Below are positions 42,176 to 54,084 of a DNA stretch of 64,000 bases, piece by piece. The stretch comes from Polyangia bacterium (GTDB taxonomy: Bacteria; Myxococcota_A; Polyangia; Nannocystales; Nannocystaceae). The notes beneath the pieces are model-generated. The model did no database searches and was not told the DNA's origin. It saw only the letters and a list, made by a program, of their open reading frames with translations. Numbering within the stretch: the first letter of the stretch is position 1; every line of letters starts with the position of its first letter. Both the position numbers and the translations under genes were made by a program. The DNA is taken from positions 248,001 through 312,000 of the forward strand of contig JAUIKS010000006.1 in the NCBI GenBank assembly GCA_030430565.1. The letters run 5' to 3'.

Positions 42176-43513
42176 TCAGGCCGGGGGGGCGAGCGAGGCG
42201 GGGAGCGACAGCGCGTGGTCGATGCAGGCGGCGGTGCGCGAGTCGAGCGCGGACATTCCGGTCCAGAACACGACCCAGGGGTCGCGACGGAAACTACCGT
42301 CCGCTTGCTGAAAGTACCAGGGGTTGATCGGGTTCCCGCGACGGGCTCTCCAGTACAGCCGCGGGGTGTTGCGGACCAGACGTTGCCATATCGCGCCGCC
42401 GAGACCAGCCCCTTGGGCCTCGGGGGTGACCGCAAATTTGTCGAGGTAGGGCGTCTCGGCGTGTCCGCGCGTGACGATCGCGGCCGCGCGCAGGGGCTCG
42501 GACAGCAGAACGCTGTGTAGCTGGCGGCTGCTGAAGTAGTTCGGCGTGAGCGCGCGCCCGAAGCAGGCCTCGATCAGCGCGCGCAGGGCCCCCGCGTCGA
42601 TGCGCTCGAGCGCCCCTGGGCCGTCGTAGCGGATGATCTGCTCGCCGCGGCGCACGAGCGTGCCGGAGCCCTTGTGGGTGAACAGCTCGCGGGCGAGCTG
42701 GCTCGGGCGGGTGATCGAGACCGAGGAGGTGTGGGGCAGGCCGTCGAGCGTGCGCCGGATCTCTTTGAGCTTGAGCAGCATGCCGCCGGAGATCCACGGC
42801 TGCTCGACCAGCCGCGCGTAGTCCTCGGCGAGGTTGATCGCCGAGATGACGCGGCCGTCCTGGTCGAGCAGCCCGCCCGTCGGCGTCAGGAAGATGATCT
42901 TGTACGGCTGGATGCGCAGCGCCAGCTCGCGGGTGGCGACGTCCGCGTTGATGTTGAGCAGCTGGCCGTCGGGGGTGGTCCCGAGGCAGGAGAGCACCGG
43001 CAGCGCGCCGGAGCGGCGGATGCAGGAGCGCAGCGGATCGAGGTCGACGGCCTCGACCTCGCCGACCAGCCCGAGGCGCTCGGGGTCGCGGACGCGGGCC
43101 ATGAACACGCCCGTGGGGATCGGGCGCGCCCGGGTCCCGTACCCCTCTAAGGCCTCGACGAGGCGCAGGTTCTCGCGCTGAAACACCTGGCGCGCGATCT
43201 CGAGGACCTCGGGGCTGGTGACGCGCAGCCCGTCCTCAAAGCGCGACTCGACGCCGGCGGCCGCCAGCGCGGCGCTGAGCTGGGGCCCGGCGCCGTGGAC
43301 GACGATGGGGACCAGGCCGACGTGGTGGAGGAAGGTCAGCGCGGAGGCCAGCGCCTCGAGCGAGTCGGGGTTGGCGAGGATTCCGCCGCCGACCTTGATG
43401 ATCGCGAACTGCGACTTCTCCAGCGAGGCGAAGCGCGCGAGGTACTGCTCGACCTCTTTGCGGCTGCCGATGTTGGTCAGCAGCGTCTTGATGATCTCGC
43501 GGGTCGTTCGCAT
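42176..43513 (-). CDS. Fused acetylglutamate kinase-synthase
   Basis: 445 aa, an ArgB-type kinase fused to an acetyltransferase. The N-terminal amino-acid kinase domain has IIKVGGGIL and VVHGAGPQL. The C-terminal GNAT-type domain has LDKFAVTPEAQGAGLGGAIW, the acetyl-CoA loop. Such NAGK-NAGS fusions occur in Xanthomonas and are linked to the acetylated arginine route. It would make N-acetylglutamate and phosphorylate it. It lies between the transcarbamylase and ArgC on one strand, with gaps of 27 nt and 1 nt. Confidence 0.88.
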   Translation of the reverse strand: MRTTREIIKTLLTNIGSRKEVEQYLARFASLEKSQFAIIKVGGGILANPDSLEALASALTFLHHVGLVPIVVHGAGPQLSAALAAAGVESRFEDGLRVTSPEVLEIARQVFQRENLRLVEALEGYGTRARPIPTGVFMARVRDPERLGLVGEVEAVDLDPLRSCIRRSGALPVLSCLGTTPDGQLLNINADVATRELALRIQPYKIIFLTPTGGLLDQDGRVISAINLAEDYARLVEQPWISGGMLLKLKEIRRTLDGLPHTSSVSITRPSQLARELFTHKGSGTLVRRGEQIIRYDGPGALERIDAGALRALIEACFGRALTPNYFSSRQLHSVLLSEPLRAAAIVTRGHAETPYLDKFAVTPEAQGAGLGGAIWQRLVRNTPRLYWRARRGNPINPWYFQQADGSFRRDPWVVFWTGMSALDSRTAACIDHALSLPASLAPPA

Positions 43514-43540
43514 GCGAAGAGGGGGAGGGCTCGGCGGGCG

Positions 43541-44551
43541 TCAGGCGGCGCCGATCAAGGCGCTCATCATGGCTTTTTGGACATGCAGCCGGTTCTCGGC
43601 CTCCTCGATGACCCGCGAGCGCGGGCCGTCGATGACCTCGTCGGTGACCTTGACGTTGCGCCGCGCCGGCAAACAGTGGCTGAACAGGCCGTCTTTGGTC
43701 AGCTTCATCTTGTCCTCGTCGACGATGAAGTGCTTGTAGCGCTCGCGGATCGGCTTCTCGTTGGCCCAGTCGCCGAAGTAGGGCAGCGCGCCCCAGCTCT
43801 TGGCGTACACGATGTCGGCGCCGTGGTAGGCCTCGTTGATGTCGTGGGTGACGTGCAGGGTCCGCCCCTGGGCCTGGGTGCTCATGAACGCGGCCTTCAT
43901 GTAGCGGTCGTCGAGCACGTAGCGCGAGTCGGGGCACAGCAGCGTGACGTTCATGCCGAACTTGGCCGCGATCATCAGCGCGGAGTTGGCGACGGCGGTG
44001 TTGAGCGGCTTGGGGTGGTAGGTCCAGGTCAGGACGAATTTGCGACCGTCGGTGGCGTCGGCCCCCCCAAACTGCTCCTGCAGCGTGAGCATGAGCGCGA
44101 GCTCCTGGCACGGGTGGACGATCGTCTCCATGTTGATCACGGGCACGGTCGCGTGGGCGGCGAACTGACGGATCACGCGGTCCTCGCGGTCGACGCTCCA
44201 GTCCTGAAATTTGGGGAAGGCGCGCACGGCGATCGCGTCGCAGTAGCGCGAGAGCACCCGCGCGGCCTCGCGGACGTGCTCCTCGGCGTCGCCGTCCATG
44301 ACCGCGCCGTCCTCGAATTCGATCGGCCACGCGCCCTTGCCGGGCTCGAGCACGATCGCCTTGGCGCCGAGCTGGTGGGCGCCGAGCTCGAAGGAGGTGC
44401 GGGTGCGCAGCGAGGGGTTGAAGAACAGCAGCGCGATCGACTTCCCGGCGAGACGCGACTGGAGCGGCTTCGCCTTGAGCCTGCGGGCGTCGTCGAGCCA
44501 GGTCTGCAGCTCTTCGCGGGTCCAGTCTTCGGTGGTCAAGAAGTGGCGCAT
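43541..44551 (-). CDS. argF': N-acetylornithine carbamoyltransferase
   Basis: 336 aa. Carbamoyl-phosphate motif FNPSLRTRTSFELGAHQLGA and substrate region HPCQELALML are present, with the WPIEFEDGAVMDGD and AVRAFPKFQDW stretches typical of acetylornithine rather than ornithine transcarbamylases. It would make N-acetylcitrulline, which needs a later deacetylase not seen here. It leads the operon argF'-argBA-argC. The ATG at 44551 gives the usual length; an upstream in-frame start at 44599 is possible. Confidence 0.87.
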   Translation of the reverse strand: MRHFLTTEDWTREELQTWLDDARRLKAKPLQSRLAGKSIALLFFNPSLRTRTSFELGAHQLGAKAIVLEPGKGAWPIEFEDGAVMDGDAEEHVREAARVLSRYCDAIAVRAFPKFQDWSVDREDRVIRQFAAHATVPVINMETIVHPCQELALMLTLQEQFGGADATDGRKFVLTWTYHPKPLNTAVANSALMIAAKFGMNVTLLCPDSRYVLDDRYMKAAFMSTQAQGRTLHVTHDINEAYHGADIVYAKSWGALPYFGDWANEKPIRERYKHFIVDEDKMKLTKDGLFSHCLPARRNVKVTDEVIDGPRSRVIEEAENRLHVQKAMMSALIGAA

Positions 44552-44778
44552 CTGCGGAGTCGCCCGCGGGCTGTGCGAGCGGGCCCTGGTTGTACTCAAA
44601 TTCTCCGTGGTTGTCCGCGGTCAGCTCCCCCGTTGATCGCGCAGGTTGTTCTGGTCGCGCTCGGGTTTCGGCGCGGGGTTTTTTCGCGGTTACTACTGGT
44701 CTTTGGAGCCAGATCGCGGTGCCGTGACCGTGTGCACCCCTCGCGCCTGGTTCATCGCGAGATTCCTTGGTAGGCGTC

Positions 44779-44784
44779 TATACT
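44779..44784 (+). promoter_or_regulatory. -10-like TATACT before the Nudix gene
   Basis: TATACT ends 8 nt before the ATG at 44793, close to a consensus -10 and the clearest leaderless candidate in the window. Confidence 0.5.
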
Positions 44785-44792
44785 CAAAGGGC

Positions 44793-45452
44793 ATGTTCGC
44801 CGGCGTCACGCCATCCGCAGTCGAGGAAGCGCTCGGTCGCCACGACGCGGTCGAGATTCCGCCGCTGCCCGGCCGGCGCAACCACCTGCTCGCGGCGGTC
44901 CTGGTCCCGCTGATCTGGGATCGGGAGCTGACGACGGTGTTGACGGTGCGCTCCGCGAACCTGCGGCTGCACGCGGGCGAGGTCGTGTTTCCCGGCGGGC
45001 GGCGTGAGCCGGCCGACGACGATCTCGCGGCGACGGCGATCCGCGAGGCCCGGGAAGAGGTCGGGATCGAGGGGGCGCGGATCCTCGGCACGCTCTCGAG
45101 CATCCCGCTGTACACCTCGGACTATCGCCTCGATCCGTACGTCGCCGAGGTCCCCGCCCAGCAGCTCCAGGCCCAGGAGTCGGAGGTCGCGTCGATCCTG
45201 CGGATCTCGATCGCCGCGCTCGTCGCCCGCGAGTGGGTCCACGCGATCAGCTGGACGCGACCGAACGGGAGCGACGGGCTCTCGCCCGTGTTTGAATTCG
45301 GGGACAACCTCGTCTACGGCGGGACCGCGCACGTGCTCTACGAGCTGCTCGAGGTGATGGCGCCGCTGGTCGGCGAGCGGCCCCCGAGCAAGCGCCCCGG
45401 GCGGTACACGTGGCGCGACGTGCTGGGCCCGCGCGCGCCTCGTGGCGTCTGA
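44793..45452 (+). CDS. Nudix hydrolase, CoA-pyrophosphatase-like
   Basis: 219 aa. The Nudix box is complete: GGRREPADDDLAATAIREAR then EEVGI. The preceding NLRLHAGEVVFPGGR and the length match the NudL/CoA-diphosphatase branch, which splits CoA or its oxidised forms into phosphopantetheine and 3',5'-ADP. Substrate assignment is by family only. ATG 44793 was chosen because a TATACT -10 lies 8 nt upstream. It is divergent from the arginine operon. Confidence 0.85.
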   Translation: MFAGVTPSAVEEALGRHDAVEIPPLPGRRNHLLAAVLVPLIWDRELTTVLTVRSANLRLHAGEVVFPGGRREPADDDLAATAIREAREEVGIEGARILGTLSSIPLYTSDYRLDPYVAEVPAQQLQAQESEVASILRISIAALVAREWVHAISWTRPNGSDGLSPVFEFGDNLVYGGTAHVLYELLEVMAPLVGERPPSKRPGRYTWRDVLGPRAPRGV

Positions 45453-45542
45453 GCGATCGCCCGCGGAGTGATCACACCGCGCGAGCGCCGGGCCGCGGTC
45501 GCGGCTCGGCGTCGAACGATTGGGTATGCGTGAAGGGACAGG

Positions 45543-47195
<1,653 letters not shown>

Positions 47196-47619
47196 CGACT
47201 CTGTCCCGTTATGCCTGTCCACGGGGACTTGTTGAAACGTCTCGCGTGGTCGTCCGTGGCGTCGCGCCAGTACGCATGTCCACAGTCGTGCTCTCGCGCG
47301 TCCGCGCGACGACCCGCGGCGTGGACCTAAGCCCTCGCAGGCTATCACGGGCCGTCGCCCCCGTTGTTTGTTTCGTTCGGTGTTTCAGCCGGAGGCGAGC
47401 GGTCGCCGACGCGCCGAGCGGCGCGCGGGCGCGAGCGCTGGCTGGAGTCGACGCGCGCGTCGACGCGCGTCGCCCGTGTCGGTCGGTGTGCGCGCGCGAC
47501 GGCGCGGCGCGAGCTCGCGCCCACGCGCTGTGGGCCGCGAGGCCCCCGGGGGTTGTATGTTCAGACGGCGCGGCCACGCTCGCGTCGCGCGAGCGCCGAT
47601 GGCCGCGGAGGAGACGAAG
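47196..47619. other. Divergent gap between two envelope-protein genes
   Basis: 424 nt with no convincing gene. The left part has an inverted GTCCCCGTGGAC-like element on the minus strand near 47216-47230, close to the start at 47195. The middle is a T-rich patch (about 47360-47385), and the right part is a run of self-complementary GCGCGTCGACGCGCG words (about 47449-47473). Confidence 0.4.
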
Positions 47620-48271
47620 ATGAACGACGCTCTATCGGCCGCGCGACGACGCCCACGCGGCGGGATCTTGGATGGTCCTTTCGCCATGTTGTTCACGAGC
47701 GGCGGCCGCGGGATCCCGCGGGTCGGCGTCGCGCTCGCGCTCGCGTGCCTCGTGGGCTGCGGGCCCGAGCCGAGCGCCTCGTCGGCGCCGGCGGTCAGCG
47801 CCCGCGCGCCGGCGAACGGCCAGCCCGCGGGGGCCTCGGGCGAATCGGCCGCGGCGCCGCCTCGCGCGTCCGCGGCGGATGCCGAGTCATCGGGCGCGCC
47901 CTCGCCGACGCCCGACGCGGGGTCGCCCGGGGTGTCGGGCGTCGCCTGTAGAGCGCCGAGCGAGCAGGGCTGCGCCGAGTGCTGCGCCGGCGTGACGGTC
48001 GACGGCGCGGGCCAAGAGCGCTGCACGATCAAGAAGTGGGTGGGGCAGGGAGAACCTGGCCCGAGCGCCTGGTACAACGGCGGCTACTTCGTTGACGGCG
48101 CGTGCGCCGAGGACTGCCCGGCCTGCGACTCGTGCACGGTACGGATGGAGTCCAAGGCGCGCGCGCTGCTGGAGCAGGGGCGGCCCGAGTGTGACTGCGC
48201 CGTCGCGCCGGGCCCCGACGCGTGCTTTCAGCGGGGCAGCTGCGGCTGCTACTGCACGCGTCGCGCCGAGT

Positions 48272-49690
<1,419 letters not shown>

Positions 49691-49808
49691 GCATCTACCG
49701 GGCGGGGCCGCGCGCGGCGGCTCCGCGAGATGGTACCGCGCTCCGCCGACGCGCGGGGGCGGGGGCGGGGGAGCGCGCGCGTGAGCGTTTGTGTCTGTTT
49801 CTGTTTTT

Positions 49809-49856
49809 GTGACGTTTTCTGTGATTTTTTCTGTGACTTTTTCTGTGTCTTCTTAG
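49809..49856 (-). repeat. T/A-rich 12-bp tandem array upstream of the histidine kinase
   Basis: Plus-strand units GTGACGTTTTCT, GTGATTTTTTCT, GTGACTTTTTCT and a diverged fourth unit, in otherwise very GC-rich surroundings. On the minus strand this is an A-rich leader about 120-165 nt before the kinase start. Confidence 0.8.
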
Positions 49857-49950
49857 ACATGTCCATGGGGACCTCTGGCCGGCGGCGCCGCCGTCGATCA
49901 CCGCTCGCGCTTTCGCGCGTGGACGGGCCGACGCGCCCCGATCGCGGTGC

Positions 49951-49956
49951 TATGGT
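49951..49956 (+). promoter_or_regulatory. -10-like TATGGT before a GTG start
   Basis: TATGGT lies 11 nt upstream of the GTG at 49968. Confidence 0.3.
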
Positions 49957-49967
49957 CTCGAGGCATC

Positions 49968-50690
49968 GTGGGCGCCGCTAGCTCAGCCGCGAGCGCGGGC
50001 GAGATCTGGAACTTCGCCTACGGCTCGAACATGCACCCGGCGCGCCGGGTCAGCCGCGCGGGGCTGCAGCCGCGCGAGGTCGTGCCGGCGATCCTCCGCG
50101 GGTGGCGGCTGTGCTTCAACATCCCGGGGGTCCCGCTGCTCGAGCCGGCGATGGCGAGCATCACCCGCGCGCCCGAGCGCTGCGTCCACGGCGTGCTCCT
50201 GCGGCTCAGCGCGGCGGAGTTTCGGCGGCTCGAGCGGAGCGAGGGCGGCACGGAGTTCTACGGGCGAGTCGACGTCGAGGTCGAGACCTATGACGGGCGC
50301 CGGATCACGGCGCGCGTGTTCAAGACGGCCGCGGGCCGAGAGACGCGCGAGACCCCGCCCTCGTGTCGCTACCTCGAGCTGCTGCGGACGGGGGCGCGCG
50401 CGAGCGGGCTCGACCCGCAGTACTGCGCGGAGCTGGACGCGCTGCCGCACGCGCCCGACAGCGCGCTCCGGCGGGCCTGCGGCGCGGCCTTCGTCGACGC
50501 GTATATGTGGGTGAGCCAGGGGCCGGCGCGCGGCCTGGGGAACCGCTACGTCCGCGCGCTGCAGGGCCTCGATCGAGCGCTGCCGACGGGCCTTCGACGA
50601 GTCGGCCAGGTCGGGATGTTGGCGCCGGTGGTCGCGCTGGGGATGCTGCTGCGGGCGCGGGGTCGACCGCGCGACGAGCGCCCTGAGTGA
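49968..50690 (+). CDS. Gamma-glutamylcyclotransferase-like protein
   Basis: 240 aa. IWNFAYGSNM is the glycine-rich loop of the gamma-glutamylcyclotransferase fold, with VHGVLLRLSAAEFRRLERSE providing the region of the usual catalytic Glu. The C-terminal 60 residues add a basic, partly hydrophobic tail (VGMLAPVVALGMLLRARG) not typical of the family. Such enzymes act on gamma-glutamyl amines or peptides. GTG 49968 has GAGG just upstream; GTG 49947 is possible. Confidence 0.72.
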   Translation: MGAASSAASAGEIWNFAYGSNMHPARRVSRAGLQPREVVPAILRGWRLCFNIPGVPLLEPAMASITRAPERCVHGVLLRLSAAEFRRLERSEGGTEFYGRVDVEVETYDGRRITARVFKTAAGRETRETPPSCRYLELLRTGARASGLDPQYCAELDALPHAPDSALRRACGAAFVDAYMWVSQGPARGLGNRYVRALQGLDRALPTGLRRVGQVGMLAPVVALGMLLRARGRPRDERPE

Positions 50691-50713
50691 CGGGGCTCCA
50701 AAACGAGCGGAGC

Positions 50714-50761
50714 TTCGCGCGTTGAGGTAGGATTGTTCGAATCCACCTCGACACGCGCGAA
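50714..50761 (+). promoter_or_regulatory. Long imperfect hairpin before a lipoprotein start
   Basis: Nine outer pairs (50714-50722 with 50753-50761), then five pairs (50724-50728 with 50745-50749), a one-base bulge, five more pairs (50730-50734 with 50740-50744) and a GTTCG loop: 19 pairs in all. It ends 13 nt before the ATG at 50775. It could end the upstream transcript or regulate the lipoprotein leader; no T tract follows. Confidence 0.6.
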
Positions 50762-50774
50762 ACAGAGTTAGTAC

Positions 50775-52010
50775 ATGGCTCAACAACCTAAGAATGCTGT
50801 TCTCTTCGGTTTTGGTGCGCTTTGCGCCCTTCGCGTACACGCGCGCGCCTTCGCGGGTGCGCTGTGTGCGCTCGCGTTGCCTGCCGCGCTGGCCTGCACG
50901 CCTGCGCCCGACGGCGGGACCGAGACCGACGGTCTCGAGACGACCAGCGGCGGCGCGAGCGACAGCGCGAGCGACGGCGGCGGGAGCTCGAGCACCGGCG
51001 CGAGCTCGAGCGGCGCCGCGACCAGCGGCGCGAGCGATATGTCGACAGGGACAGGTGACAGCGAGGGCACGGCGGGGACGACGGCGGGCGCCGAGGACCC
51101 GTGCGCGGCCTGCTCCGACGGCCAGATCTGCGTCGCCACGCTGACGAGCGACGCGTGCGTGTTCGACTCCCCCTACAGCTACGACTGCGTCGCGCGCCCG
51201 CCCGAGTGCGAGGACGAGCTGAGCTGCGGCGGCGCCTGTCTGCAGGCGCTGTGCGGGTCGGGCGGCACCTGCGAGACCTACGACTGCGACCCGCCGGCCG
51301 AGTTCGCGGTCGACTTCGTGTGCGGCCTGAGCCCGCTCGGCGGCTGCGACGTGTGGGCGCAGGACTGCCCGGAGGGGGAGAAGTGCGTGCCCGACGAGCT
51401 CACTGACACGACCTGCGTCCCGCTCGGCGCTCGGCAGCTGGGCGAGAGCTGCGCGGGCGCGAGCGAGGACGACTGCGCCGAGGGCTTGGTGTGCAGCGAG
51501 CTCGCCAGCGGCGACGGGCCGGTGTGCGCGCCGATGTGCATGGGCGCGCCGGAGGAGCCGGACTGCGCGCACGCGGGGGACGAGAGCGTCTGTCTGTACG
51601 GGCAGCTGTTGGCGCCGGCCTGCCTGCCGAGCTGCGACCCGCTCGCCGGGGCGTGCGGCGCGGGCTCGCTGTGCATGCCGCACCCGCACACGGGGGAGTT
51701 TCTGTGCGGCGCCGACGCGAGTGAGGACGGCGTGGGCCCGGGCTCGGCGTGCGGGTTGGTCAACAGCTGCGGTCCGGGGCTCGTGTGCGCGAGCGGGGCG
51801 CTGCTGCCGGAGTGCGCCGAGGACGGCTGCTGCACCGCGTACTGCGACTACGGGGCGCTCGACGCCGATCTCGACGGGCAGTACGACGACGGCGTCGACG
51901 CGGCGACGGGCTGCGAGGCGCTGCCGGGCACCGTGTGCGTCGCGTGGTACGAGGAGCTCGATCAGGCGCCGGCGCAGTGGCAGCACGTCGGCGCGTGCGT
52001 CGAGCCTTAG
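50775..52010 (+). CDS. Large Cys-rich lipoprotein with Ser/Gly linker
   Basis: 411 aa. The N-terminus ends in LPAALACTP, a lipobox; a Gly/Ser/Thr linker of about 60 residues follows, then about 280 residues with more than 35 Cys in irregular pairs (CAACSDGQICVA, CDVWAQDCPEGEKC, CGPGLVC). This design is common among myxobacterial surface lipoproteins; the Cys-rich part probably forms small disulfide modules. No recognised enzyme motif is visible. A strong hairpin sits in the presumed leader. Confidence 0.7.
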   Translation: MAQQPKNAVLFGFGALCALRVHARAFAGALCALALPAALACTPAPDGGTETDGLETTSGGASDSASDGGGSSSTGASSSGAATSGASDMSTGTGDSEGTAGTTAGAEDPCAACSDGQICVATLTSDACVFDSPYSYDCVARPPECEDELSCGGACLQALCGSGGTCETYDCDPPAEFAVDFVCGLSPLGGCDVWAQDCPEGEKCVPDELTDTTCVPLGARQLGESCAGASEDDCAEGLVCSELASGDGPVCAPMCMGAPEEPDCAHAGDESVCLYGQLLAPACLPSCDPLAGACGAGSLCMPHPHTGEFLCGADASEDGVGPGSACGLVNSCGPGLVCASGALLPECAEDGCCTAYCDYGALDADLDGQYDDGVDAATGCEALPGTVCVAWYEELDQAPAQWQHVGACVEP

Positions 52011-52017
52011 CAGCTCG

Positions 52018-54084
52018 CTACTCGCCGTCGACGATCTTCTCGGGATCCCAGCCGGCGTAGCGCATCGCCGCCAGCCCGTTTTGGTTGTTGTAGTCGACGC
52101 GGATCCGGTACGAGCTCAGCGCGCTGGCGGGGAGCTTCGTGCCCGCGACGACTCTCTTGATGCACGTGGTGGGCGTCGGGCCGAGCGAGTTGGCGAACAC
52201 CTTGGTGGGCTTCACGTCGCCGGAGGCCGAGATCGAGAGCTCGATGTAGAGCGTCCAGAGGGTGCCGTACTCGCCCTGCTTGTCGATGAAGCTCTCCGGC
52301 GGCAGCCCCCGGTAGCAGCGCTCGAGCGCGGGGAGCCAGGCGCTCGCGGCCCCCTTCGCCTCGCTCCAGCGGGCCTTGCACTCGGGCTTGTGGAGGGAGC
52401 AGTCCGAGAGCGTGGAGGTGCCGCTGCGCTTGAGCGTGAGCGTCGGCTTGCGGCGGCGATTGTTGTTGTTGGCAGGCTTCTTCGTCGGCGCGCGCGGGGG
52501 CTTGCGGCTTGTGCTCGGAGCTTCCTCGGGCGGCGTTGATGTCGTGGCGTCGGCCGGGCCCCGCGGCGCCGTCGGGCGCTGCGACGCGGCGCCGAGGTCC
52601 GGCTTTTTGGCGGGCGCGGCGGTCTCTCCGGAGCTCGCTGACTTCGCTGGCTCCTTCGGCTCCTCCGGCTCCTCCGGTCTCTCCGCCGGGTCAGCGCTGG
52701 CGACCTCGACGGCCGCCGCGTCTGACCTCCCACGCACGCCGTTGATGATGACCAGCGTCGTGCAGATCGCGATCACCGAGCCCATCGCGACGACCGGCCA
52801 CAGCCAGCTGGGGGCGCTCACGCGGCGCGACGCGGTCCGGGCGACCGCGTCGGGCGGGATCGAGACGCTCGGCGGCGCCGCGAGCTCAGGGCGCGAGGCT
52901 GTTCGAGGGGAAATGTCTTGTTGTGCAGGCGTGGGCGTCGCCGCGCCGGCGGCGACGAGGCCGAGGATGTCGCTCTGGTCGCCGTCGTGGGCGCGCGCGT
53001 AGAGCTGCAGGCTCGCCCAGTCGTGGTCGGCGCCGGCGCTGGCGCAGAGCGCTCGCTTCGCCGCCAGCACCGCCTGCTCGAGGGTCTCGCGGCGCAGGTA
53101 GAGCGCCTCGTAGAGCTCCTCGGTGAGGCGTCGCGAGCCGGTCACCGAGAGCGGGAGGCGGGAGGCGACGACCGCCTGGACGCCGGCGCGGTGCAGCATC
53201 TGGGCGACGCCGCCGAGGCGGCTCGCCGCGGTCACGCGCGCGTCCCCCGAGGAGCAGGCCGCGAGCACGACGAGCCGCAGCATGTCGGCGTGGGGCACGA
53301 GCGCGCGGGCGAGCGCGTCGGCGCTGACGAGGTTCGCCGCGTCGTCGTCCTCGTCGGCTCCCCCGCGCTCGGCGAGGAAGGTGTCGACGTCGCGGTGGAG
53401 CAGGAGGCCGCTGCGCTCGCCCTCGGCGCCGCCGTGACACAGCAGGTGCAGCGCGTCGATCGGCGGCCCGCCGTCGTCGGCGTCGCCGAGCGCCTTCGCG
53501 AGCGCGCGCACGGACACGTCTGGGAGCGTCACGCTGGGCTCGCCCGCGGACTTGCGGATGCTCGCCAGGTGCTGCTCGTGCGGGACCTCGCCGCCCGCGT
53601 CGGACCAGGCCACGAGCACGCGCCCGCGGGGCGCTCGGCGGCTGGGCCGAGTCGAGGTCGACGGCCACTCGTAGCGCAGCAGCACGGTCGGGACCGCGCC
53701 GAGCGCGAGGCCGATGCCGCGGACCGTCACCAGCTCCCAGGGCAGCGTGTAGAGCTCGGCCGCCGACGAGCGGATGGTCATGTGGACAGGTCGCTCGGCG
53801 TGGATCTCCTCGGTCAGCTGGGTCTCGATGACGCCCCAGCCCGCGGGCTCGAGCATCGCGCGGAGCCGGCCGCCGAGGGCGCGCGCGACCGCCGGATCGC
53901 CGCCGGGGCGCTGCAGCGCGCTGAGCTGCTCGAGCAGCGCCTGATCCCACTCGACCACGAGCTCGCTCGCGCCGCCGCCGGGCGTGCGGAGCAGGTAGGT
54001 CTGGGGCGCGAAGCTGAACGCGTACGGGTCGCCGCTGTCGCGCGCGCGCGCGAACTCGAGGTCGATGTGAACGGGGGCGGGCAC
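52018..54084 (-). CDS. CHAT protease with membrane anchor and TonB-C-like tail
   Basis: 688 aa. CHAT domain (about 95-385): AELYTLPWELV, catalytic H217 in LHLLCHGG, nucleophile C277 in LVVLAACSSG, so the caspase-like Cys-His dyad is intact. A linker, a transmembrane helix (about 427-449), a Lys/Pro-rich stretch with Asn repeats and a C-terminal domain follow. That domain has SISASGDVKPTKVF and CIKRVVAGTKLPA, like the periplasmic tail of the kinase at 22907-24895. The orientation puts the protease in the cytosol and a sensor outside. GTG start with TATGAT 11 nt upstream. Confidence 0.85.
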   Translation of the reverse strand: MPAPVHIDLEFARARDSGDPYAFSFAPQTYLLRTPGGGASELVVEWDQALLEQLSALQRPGGDPAVARALGGRLRAMLEPAGWGVIETQLTEEIHAERPVHMTIRSSAAELYTLPWELVTVRGIGLALGAVPTVLLRYEWPSTSTRPSRRAPRGRVLVAWSDAGGEVPHEQHLASIRKSAGEPSVTLPDVSVRALAKALGDADDGGPPIDALHLLCHGGAEGERSGLLLHRDVDTFLAERGGADEDDDAANLVSADALARALVPHADMLRLVVLAACSSGDARVTAASRLGGVAQMLHRAGVQAVVASRLPLSVTGSRRLTEELYEALYLRRETLEQAVLAAKRALCASAGADHDWASLQLYARAHDGDQSDILGLVAAGAATPTPAQQDISPRTASRPELAAPPSVSIPPDAVARTASRRVSAPSWLWPVVAMGSVIAICTTLVIINGVRGRSDAAAVEVASADPAERPEEPEEPKEPAKSASSGETAAPAKKPDLGAASQRPTAPRGPADATTSTPPEEAPSTSRKPPRAPTKKPANNNNRRRKPTLTLKRSGTSTLSDCSLHKPECKARWSEAKGAASAWLPALERCYRGLPPESFIDKQGEYGTLWTLYIELSISASGDVKPTKVFANSLGPTPTTCIKRVVAGTKLPASALSSYRIRVDYNNQNGLAAMRYAGWDPEKIVDGE

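Noticed and set aside
50730-50744. GTTCGAATCC, a tRNA T-loop-like word
   Set aside because: The flanks pair as a simple hairpin, not as a T-arm, and no acceptor, D or anticodon arm can be drawn.
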